In this document: piece after piece, positions 56,150 through 64,000 of the stretch
Layout of the letters: each line of letters begins with the position of its first letter
Numbering within the stretch: the stretch's first letter is position 1
Assembly: GCA_024364735.1 (NCBI GenBank)
Contig: JAGFNQ010009509.1
Span: forward strand, 62,001 to 126,000
Source of the DNA: Boesenbergia rotunda
Taxonomy: Eukaryota; Streptophyta; Magnoliopsida; Zingiberales; Zingiberaceae
DNA length: 64,000 nt
Direction of reading: 5' to 3'
The notes under the pieces: generated by a model
Databases searched by the model: none
What the model saw: only the letters and a program-made list of their open reading frames with translations
Told to the model about the DNA's origin: nothing
Made by a program: the position numbers and the translations under genes

Positions 56150-58960
56150 AGGAGAGTTTGTTTCTTCTTGTATTTTCTTTTATTGCATGTTTCATTTTTT
56201 ATGCTTTTTAGAAGTAGAATTTTCTTTTAAACTGAGTCCTTGTCAATAAATGCATGTTATTTCTTTTAGCACTTTTTCTTGCATGATTAGGAATAAATGT
56301 ATCCCTCTAGGTTATCTCCATAGCATTTTAGAGTCTTTGGAAAATAAATTAAATTTGGTTGTTAAAACTTAGGGTTTGAGCTAATGGATGAATTCTTGGA
56401 TGCTTGAGTACTACTTGCTTTAGATTCTTAATTGAGGACTTGGGATGAATTATTTTTACCTAGTGAGAATTAGCCTTACTTTTGTGATACACATATGTCA
56501 TTGTGCTCTAGAACTTGCTTATGTTCTTTCAAAATCATATTTCAATGATTGGATCACATCTATAGAGGCTAATCACTTTGTTTACCTTTCCATCTCAATT
56601 TTGGCAAAAATCATGTTCATTCCATTTTCCTTTACTTATTTCTTACTCTTACCTTCACTTTTCTTTGGACTTGTTGTTTGATATGTTTCTAATGCTACTT
56701 TGCCCGAGACGGACAAAGATTTAAGTGTGGGGGAGTGATTAGTGTTTTGGAAAAGTTTTGTACCAAGGATGCACTTCATTTCGAAAAAAAAAAATTTCAT
56801 GTGCCAAGTGAGTGAGTTTGGTGCCAAGAACGAGCAAGAAAGATGGAAGCAATTGGAGATGGAGCTTCCTTATCATATTTTGAAGAATTAAGTGGCAAGC
56901 AATGGAAAAATCCATGCCATTTCAAAAGAAAATTCTGAGACAAAAATGGAGAAGAAGTGGTCAAGCGATTGAATCCAAAAGCAAGGAATTAAAGAAGAAG
57001 AGATAGTTTCGGTATCACTTGATTTTAATGGGCATAGACACAGTTAGTATCCATCTAAATCTGAGTTTTTGGGTGTTGAAAATCAGTGATGCAGTGCCGA
57101 AATTAAGTGAAGCATTTTTGAAGAAGAATTCTGCAATGAGAAGGCAAAATGGCACACAAGCAAAAGCAAAGTTGTGCCATAGAAAAGTTTCAGTAAAGAT
57201 TGGACTTGCAGCTGTACCTTGCATTGAAAATCAGTAAACTTTGAATCAAGATGAATTGCAGCTGTACCTTGCATTTAGCTACGCTGAAGATTGATCAAAT
57301 CTGAAACATGGCAGCAGAAATTTGTTCATTGCAGAAAATCTGTGCTATTGCAGAAAATCTGTGAATTGCTGAGATTGGAATCCAATCTACTGATCTGGAA
57401 TGGAATAGAATGAATTTGCAGCTGAACTGAATTGAGATGCAAGGTATGGTGACAAGGATTCAGAATTAACCACTCGACAGCATCAGGAATTCTGAAAAGG
57501 CAGCAGAGTTAGCTGGATCAAAGTGCTGAAATTTGATAAGCAAGTTGACATTGAATGTTTCCCTAAACTCAACCACTTGGGAGCAAATTTCCATTGGCTG
57601 GACAATTCAAGTGGAAGCTAAAAATTGCTACTAAGGCAAATGGAGAAGATCAATCAAGGATAAATTAGTTTATCAACTTGAAACTATTTGTACCGTGGAT
57701 GAGATTCAAAGATGCTGAGCATGAACTTTCAAGTGAAACATTTAAATCTTCCACTACCATTTCAGAGATGCAAGTCCCAATTGATGCTAATTGCTTGAAA
57801 AATCAGAGGAGTGCACTGAATTTGCCGTGAAGTTGGAGTCTGAAAATAAAAAAAAAAACAGTTTCGGCAGGATTGGTTTTTAAGGTGCTCAACTTAAACT
57901 GAATTTTGGGTTTCAAGGCTGTGAATCAAGGAATGGAGCACATGAATGTAGTAAAAGGAAAGGAAATGAAAGAAATGTGCTGATCAATGTGCAGTGAAGG
58001 CATTTCCGAAATCAGTGAAGGCAAGGGGCTGAAATTTAATGGGCTGATTTGAATTTTTGAGTGGAACACTTAAGGGTTCCACTATCATTTGATGCAAGCA
58101 CTCTTGATGTTAATTGTTGGAGAAATCAGAAGTTTTGCAAGATCTGAAATTATATCATGGATGCTAGACTTAAAAATAGAAGAAAGAAAAAAAAAAGAGA
58201 GAACAAATGAAGGAAGTGTGCCAACTTGTAAAGGAAATATATCAAGAGTGAGTTACAAGGGTTGTTGAGTGAAAATTTTATGTTGAGTATCTATTTCACT
58301 TGATATCATATGTTCTTTGAGACAAATCTGAGCTGAAAAGAAAGAAGAGAAAGAAGAATGAGAAAAGAAGCAAAAATGGCACACAAGAGCAAATTGGCAA
58401 AATGAAGTCAAGGAAGGGTTTCTCATCCAAATCAAAGGCAATTATTCAAGTTTGACCTCACCACACTTTTGATATTACTAAAGGACTGTAAAGAGGGCAA
58501 AGTACATTGGAAACATCCTTGAGCAACCAAGTCTCCACTCCATCAAAATTTTTCCATTTTCTTAGTTTTTATTCCATTTCTTACCATTTTCCATGCTTTT
58601 ATTTGTTTTTGTAGATGTTGATCCTAATCATGAATAATGGTGGAGATTAGATAATAAGCAAGCCTATGGTAGTGCAAGAAGCATGTGTGTTTGAGTGAGC
58701 TCCACTTCCATCATCAACTTAGAACTTAAGGAGAGAGCTACCAAATTTGTCCTTGAAAGGCTAGTGATTTAAATTCATCTCAATGACTCATGATAGATGA
58801 AAAGGCCAAGTTGTTGATTTAAGGACAATATACTAATCCATAGAGCTTAGATTTATGAGAATTGACAACCCTAGGTAATTTCATTTCATTTGTTTCTAAT
58901 TATGCTTAAGTAAATCTAGGGGATACATATTTACTGTTTTCGCGAGACGCTCAAGGTTAA
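56150..58960 (+). other. I 3' non-coding region
   Basis: 2.8 kb with no supportable gene. It has a copy of the polypurine-like sequence at 56719-56736 with the upstream context 'gagacggacaaag'. A local duplication of 'gcagctgtaccttgcatt' lies at 57210-57226 and 57255-57272. Many short 'gctgaaatt', 'gcagaaaatctg' words. A further copy of the polypurine-like motif lies in the ORF2 tail (56051-56070). Confidence 0.7.
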
Positions 58961-58972
58961 GTGTGGGGGAGT
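58961..58972 (+). other. polypurine tract of I
   Basis: GTGTGGGGGAGT immediately before the 3' LTR TGATAAG. Confidence 0.85.
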
Positions 58973-61910
58973 TGATAAGTACCATTTTATTGATTATTTT
59001 AATTGCTAAAATCCATGTTTGACCTATGTTTTTATTGCTTAATTATGATTTTACCCTAGGTTTTAGGATTCCCTCTTATTTTGGACTTAATTGCAAATTT
59101 ACACATTTTTGGATTATTTGGCCACTAATTTTCTGATATATTTTTGTAGGCAATGAAAGGTTCATGGACCTAGGGCATATTGGGTCAAACTTGAGTCGGA
59201 AGTGACACGGATCGAATTATCAAGCTTACGATTAATCCGGGCCGTCCGATTCAAAAGCGGCTAGATCTGAGCCATCCGGGACAATCTGAAGCAATCCGAG
59301 CTAGGGTTAGGGTTGATCAAGCACTATGATCAAGATCTGAAGGTTTCATCCCAATCAGAGCTCAATCAACCGTTGGATCAAGCTCGGAGGGCTCTAGATC
59401 GTCCATTCAAAGATTAAGTTGATCTGGACCATCCGTTGCACATCTGGAGGATCCGAGCTACCACGAGGCAGATCCTGACCCCTGATCATCATCATTAAAT
59501 TTGGCTCAAATCAGAGCAAGATCAGCCGTTGGATTTCCTTCGATCAATCTAGGCCGTCCATTTCTAATGTATTTAATCAGATTTTTCCAGCCTTTCTCCT
59601 CGTCGCGTTTCCTCGCCGCAACACCTTCTGCTTCGTTTCTTTGCATTTTCTTCAGCTTTTTCTTCATTTAAGGGGTGCGACCCCTCAATTCTTCATCTAG
59701 ATCAAGATTTGGATCATTGGGGATAGCTAGGTGGAAAATTCAGCTCAGATTGCATCCGGACAGAGTTTGTTTGAGGGTTTCGGCATCTCTGCTAACCAAT
59801 CACTTGTTTCTCGTCCACAAGCCAATTCCGATCGTTTGAGCTGCTTGTAGGGGTTCTCAGGTGAGCTCAGATGTTCTTCAACTCATCATCGCAAGCCATC
59901 CATCGAGATACAAGAGATTGGACTGGAAAATTCCAGCCGCGTGCAGTTTGAGCAGAATCCATCAATCCAAGCTACGCTCCACTGATTTGCTGAGCTTAGG
60001 AGTTCGAGGCCAGCTCTTGCTTGACGACCAAGAAGATTTTGAGCTTAAGGAGGATTGAGGCTTAGTTTTACTTAGTTAATTTCAGTTGTTAGCTGCAATT
60101 TCAATTTCTGCCATAGTTTCATTTCTGAATTTTATCTAGCTGCTGTAATTTTCTTGTATGGACCGTTTCTTTCTCAATTAGAGGCTCCTCCTTGAGTGAC
60201 AGCAAGGATTCGTGAGCTGAGATGAGAGATTGAGGCTTTACTTAGTTGAATTTCGATTTGTAGCTGTAATTTCATTTCTGCAACAGTTCTGTTTTTGATT
60301 TTCGATTCAGCCACCTAGTTTCAGTTTCTGAATTTGTTTTCTGCTCTTAATTAGGTGTTAAATTCTGTAAGTAATTAGTTAGGGAACTCGTTTAGTGGAC
60401 AATAGATTTTAGTTTCAGTTCCTTTTATGTTAAATTGTTTGCGTGCCATTTTATTAGCTGCGTATCAATTCCCTGTTTTGTGCATTAATTGTTTCTGCGT
60501 GCCAGTTTGCTTCTGATTTTGCAGCTTTTGCGAATTCAGTTTATGTCTAATTTGGATGCCTGCAATTTAAGACAACATCTAGTTAGCTAATGCATTTGAT
60601 TTAAGTTTGTTTAGTTTTCAGTTCAAATTCTGCAGTTAAGTTTCAGCTAGCTGTTTATAAGTTTCCATTTCACTCAGCAGTTTCAGTTTTATTTTGCACT
60701 ATATCAGTTCAATGTTTCTGAAGTTTGAATCAAGGGAACTTTAGTTTTTCCGAATCTCATTGGAACCATAGAATGTGCACTTGAATTTAGACTGATTTGA
60801 TTGTGTGTGTCTGCATTTGAAGTGTTTCCTGAAATTCTGCACTATCCTTGCATTTGCTGCTCTGAACTGTTCTTCCAAGTTGCTGAATTTTCTGCATAGT
60901 GTATCTAGGTAAGTTCAGCAAAGATTCGTATTAGGTTTCAATCTATCTTTTAGTGAATTGTTGAGCTCGAATCTAGGTTACTTTGCATGTGGTGTGTTTC
61001 TGAACAGTAGCCTCATCTATGCTGCATGATCAGAATTCTTGCACTCAAATTCTTCACTAAGTTATTTCTGATTTCTCGAAACCTTGCATTTCATTTCTGG
61101 ATTCCTGCACACTATATTCAGTTATGCTTTGGTATTGATCAGTTATCTGTTTGTTGCTACATCTCTGGGATCACCTCGACATTTCACTCCATTTATAGTT
61201 TTTCTTCCTGAGTTGAGTTGCTTAGTGTCAGTTTTTGATGGGCAGTCACAGCTTTGGCACTTAATTCATTTCGGCACACAGGATTTGTCTTCTCCTTTGC
61301 ATCAAGTTTGCTAAAATTTGGCACTTTGTATCAAGTGCAGATTAAGGCAGTGCTTGGTGCCAAGGTTAAGGTAGTTTTTAGTGAGCTATTGTGTTTGAAA
61401 TGGTTTAGATTTGCTTTCGGACATTTCTGAATTTCCTTACAATTGTTTGCTTCAAGATTTTGTAGCTAGCTTGATTTGTGCCAAGTTGCTTGCTGCTGAA
61501 AAATTCCTGCCCTGTTTTTATTCACCTTTCTAGCAACTTGTTTTGCAATTTGGTATCAAATTTGTTTCCAAACTTTAGTTAAATTCTCTAGCTTGATTCG
61601 GTTTCCATTGATTGAATTGTTGATTGCCATCACTTGTGTAGCTTATTAGCTAAGTTCCTTTCTTTTCATTTCAAATTCATTTATAATTGAAAACCAATCA
61701 CATTCGAAACCCAAATTCACAAACGACACATAAATACAAGCACAAATCGAACACAAACTCAACTAGTCCCCAGGAAAAATACGACCTGTGGCCCCTTTAC
61801 TACGTTTTCATATTTTGATTGCAAAAAGGGTTTTCAGCATTTCATTTATATTTAAATCTGATGAGCCCACAATTTCGTGACAATTTAATCTAGTATTTCG
61901 GGGCTCATCA
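58973..61910 (+). repeat. 3' LTR of I
   Basis: 2938 bp, tgataagtaccat to ggggctcatca, followed by target bases aatat. See the 5' LTR for the indel cluster. Confidence 0.95.
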
Positions 61911-61979
61911 AATATACCAACCCACTTTGACATACTTAATTTTATTAAATTTATTATTGTAGTACGGGTAAGATTTTAT

Positions 61980-62380
61980 TTAATTTGAGTGTAAGTTATT
62001 TAAGATTTAATTAGATTAAGAATTAATTATATTTAAGTTAATTAAGAATTAATTGAAGTTAAATTAATTTTGGATTAAATTAAGAATTAATTTTGATTTG
62101 AATTAATTAAGTTTTAATTGAAGTTAAATTAATTAAGGATTAAATTAAGAATTAATTTGCATTTAAATTAATTAAGTTTTAATTGAAGTTAAATTAATTA
62201 AGGATTAAATTAAGAATTAATTTGGATTTAAGTTAATTAAGAGTTAATTGAAGTTAAATTAATTAAGGATTAAATTAAGAATTAATTGGATTTAAGTTAA
62301 TTGAAGTTAAATTAATTAAGAATAAATTGAGATTTAATTAAGGTTGTTAAGATTTAATTTGATTTAAGTTTCAAAATTTC
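61980..62380. repeat. AT-rich tandem repeat in H
   Basis: Units of about 60 bp of 'gaagttaaattaattaagg' and 'attaagaattaatttg'. Equivalent in type to the array in G at 25850-26260. Confidence 0.88.
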
Positions 62381-62389
62381 TAAGTTAAT

Positions 62390-62685
62390 TAATAGTTGCT
62401 GGTTTAATTGCATTATCTTTATTATTTCAAAAATGTCTGATTTATCTATTATTTCTTCTTTATTTAATTTTTCAAGTTTTTCTAACAATTCCACTTTGTT
62501 TGAATTTTTGTAGATTTTGTTAACTGTAGCCTTGATTCTAGAAAATTCATCTTCCTCCTCATTCTCATTATCAAAATTATATTCTTTTATATGTTCATAG
62601 TGAGTGGAGTAGATATCAGAGCTACTAATTTCTGTTTCATAATTATCTTCAGGATTATCGAAAAAATTAACAATTAAATTATTAT
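62390..62685 (-). other. H decayed coding region
   Basis: No open frame of note. It continues the AT-rich acidic-type composition of the next ORF on the minus strand (Asn/Asp/Glu codons), so it may be its decayed downstream part. Nothing else seen. Confidence 0.4.
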
Positions 62686-63036
62686 CTAAGAAGATTTCAT
62701 CTCCACTATCCTAGAAATATCAAAGTTAATTTCATCCTTATTCTCAGAAATATCTTCTGAAAAATTATCCTTATCCTCAGAAATATCTTCAATATTTTCA
62801 GACTTATTTCCAATATTATCAAAATTAATTTCTAAATTATCCTTAATATTATCAGAATTAATTTCAGTATTATCCTTAAAATTTTCAGAAATATTTTCAG
62901 TATTATCCTTAAAATTTTCAAAATTAACTTTAGAAATTATTGCATTGACATTGAAGATTAAATGGTTAATTTCTGATATTTTAATATTATCTACTTTTAA
63001 TAATTGGTCATGCAAGATATTGATTTGACTATGCAA
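62686..63036 (-). pseudogene. H gag-associated Asn/Asp/Glu-rich ORF
   Basis: 116 codons with short repeats (NFKDNTENISEN, NFKDNTEINSDN, DNIKDNLEINFDN, DISEDKDNFSED). No known domain. It lies downstream of the zinc-knuckle ORF in a different frame and may be its C-terminal extension. The repeats may have arisen by slippage. Confidence 0.4.
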
Positions 63037-63049
63037 TAATTCTAATTTT

Positions 63050-63352
63050 TCAAAAAAAAATATCTAACTTATCATATGACAGTGCAGGAATTTGAAAATC
63101 TTTACGAATATAAAATTTTTGTACCTTGGCCAGACACTTATTCTTGTAGTGTCCGTGCTTTTGACATTTGAAACACTTTATTTGACTTTTGTCCCTCCGG
63201 ACTCCAGGTGCTGGTACTTCCTTTGCCGCCGGTAGTGAAGAACGAGTCTTACGAGTAGGACACCAATTTTTATAGAGTCCTCTCTCCCTGCACTTGAAAC
63301 ATATAATATGAAATTTAAAATTGACCATAATTAAAGAAAATACCTGATTCAC
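63050..63352 (-). pseudogene. gag: H gag remnant with two zinc knuckles
   Basis: 100 codons. The second knuckle is complete (CFKCQKHGHYKNKC); the first lacks its His (CFKCRERGLYKNWC). The capsid part of gag, normally upstream, is missing: only about 70 bases separate this ORF from the primer site. So either an internal deletion happened or the family is a derivative that kept only the nucleic-acid-binding end. Confidence 0.7.
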
Positions 63353-63420
63353 CCCTAGGCTCCCCCTTAACTCCTAGCGTCTTTGCTCCGTCGGCTGTTA
63401 GTCCGGTGAAGAGCTACCAG

Positions 63421-63432
63421 GCTCTGATACCA
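63421..63432 (-). other. primer binding site of H
   Basis: Minus strand TGGTATCAGAGC, two bases inside the LTR edge. Confidence 0.92.
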
Positions 63433-63434
63433 CT

Positions 63435-64000
63435 TGTGGGGACCGGTTTCGTTGATAGAGGGGGTGAATATCGACCAAAAAAGACTTTTGCGGAAGTGTG
63501 GAAAACTCGACATTCGATTGTTCGTTCTAATCAAAGAGTTAGTAGCACAGCGGAAAATAAACAGGAACGAAAATGAAAGACAACTCAAAATGCACACGGG
63601 ATTTTTTACTTGGTTCCCAACCCCCCAGGGTTAGTACGTCCAAGGCCTAAGCACGGGAAACGCCCGTCCACTAATGGTCTCCTTTACGGACTTTTCGGAG
63701 GCGGAGAAACCCGTCTTACAGTGTATGATTTACAATCAAAAAGTGTTACGGAAAGTAAATGCGAAAAGTAAATCAAACTAAACAAACGGTCGAAGACTCG
63801 GTCAATCTGGAGCTCCGAAGTGTCTCGCACTTCCTCTCGGACCCTCCTTGGTCGTAGAGCTTCATCTTTAACGCTTTGTCGTCACTTCGAAAGCTCAGAA
63901 TGATCTCGGATTTGGTGTTCTGAGTTGAGGGGGCGAAGCCCCTTTTATAGCTTCTTTACTGGGCGCCTGTGTTGAAGGGGGCGCCTCAGTTGCCCCGGTC
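63435..64000 (-). repeat. 5' LTR of H, partial
   Basis: Begins tgtggggaccgg and matches 46544-47115 closely. TATAAAA on the minus strand at 63943-63949. It runs off the window within the GGCGCC-rich part. Confidence 0.92.

Larger units (their letters stand above)
50749..61910 (+). mobile_element. large-LTR non-autonomous element I (gypsy-like)
   Basis: Two long near-identical LTRs (50749-53677, 2929 bp; 58973-61910, 2938 bp), exact target duplication aatat (50744-50748, 61911-61915), primer site matching Asp tRNA (53684-53701), and a GTGTGGGGGAGT tract before the 3' LTR. The 5.3-kb interior has a Q/F-rich and acidic ORF pair and no RT, integrase or protease. Asp-type priming is known for Athila/Tat gypsy elements, so I infer a non-autonomous relative. 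It is young by LTR similarity and inserted in H. Confidence 0.92.
46544..64000 (-). mobile_element. non-autonomous copia-like element H (right end beyond window)
   Basis: Minus strand: 3' LTR 46544-47886, polypurine tract 47887-47902, non-coding region, insertion of I (50749-61910), zinc-knuckle ORF region 62686-63352, primer site 63421-63432, 5' LTR from 63435 past the window end. It shares the purine-rich modules and the conserved block with E and G. No protease, integrase or RT. Left target copy is probably tttat (46539-46543). Confidence 0.87.

Noticed and set aside
50749..61910. Segmental duplication of 2.9 kb
   Set aside because: The two copies flank a primer site and a polypurine tract and are bounded by a 5-bp target duplication, so they are LTRs.
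1..64000. A host gene or a non-transposon biological system
   Set aside because: Every long open frame with recognisable similarity is retroelement gag or pol; the only unrecognised ones lie inside bounded LTR elements.

Overview
The window is plant nuclear repeat DNA. I see no host gene, tRNA, rRNA or prokaryotic feature. Everything supportable is a transposable element, nearly all LTR retrotransposons of angiosperm clades: Ty3/gypsy chromoviruses of Tekay/Del type, Ty1/copia elements of SIRE/Maximus type, and a large-LTR non-autonomous gypsy-like element with a tRNA-Asp-type primer site. Initiator-Met primer sites, LTRs of 1.3-2.9 kb and the degree of nesting fit an intergenic region of a medium or large flowering-plant genome. 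The species cannot be read from the sequence.

Bases 1-46430 are one nest, resolved from terminal TG...CA ends, 5-bp target duplications, primer sites and broken reading frames. The outermost piece is K (copia LTR plus leader, minus, 45794-46430). F (copia, minus, 29756-45793) sits in K. Two copies of a gag-only family sit in F: E (34023-44116, plus) in the F gag gene, and G (23147-29755, minus) just after the F RNase H. E carries a solo LTR, D2 (40204-42722). G is interrupted by J (copia, minus, 16286-23146). J carries solo LTR D1 (16309-18606) and an A LTR (1-799 plus 14115-16285, Tekay-like, plus). Inside A sits B (800-14114, complete Tekay-type gypsy, minus), and the B pol is split by solo LTR C (6645-9402). 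That is seven levels: K>F>G>J>A>B>C.

Bases 46440-64000 hold a truncated copia end (L), then H (46544 to beyond the window, minus), a non-autonomous relative of E and G. H contains a Tourist-like MITE and is split by I (50749-61910, plus). I has two 2.9-kb LTRs and a Q/F-rich, acidic-repeat ORF with no reverse transcriptase.

B still has long open gag-protease and RT-RH-IN-chromodomain frames, but the C insertion and a frameshift separate them. F and J have recognisable pol domains with stops. G has an intact gag-like ORF; its sister E has four stops. The less explained signals are cis structures: arrays of short inverted repeats in the U3 of several LTRs, a hairpin just after the primer site in several copia elements, iterated polypurine-like motifs in the long 3' non-coding regions, and the unusual ORFs of element I.
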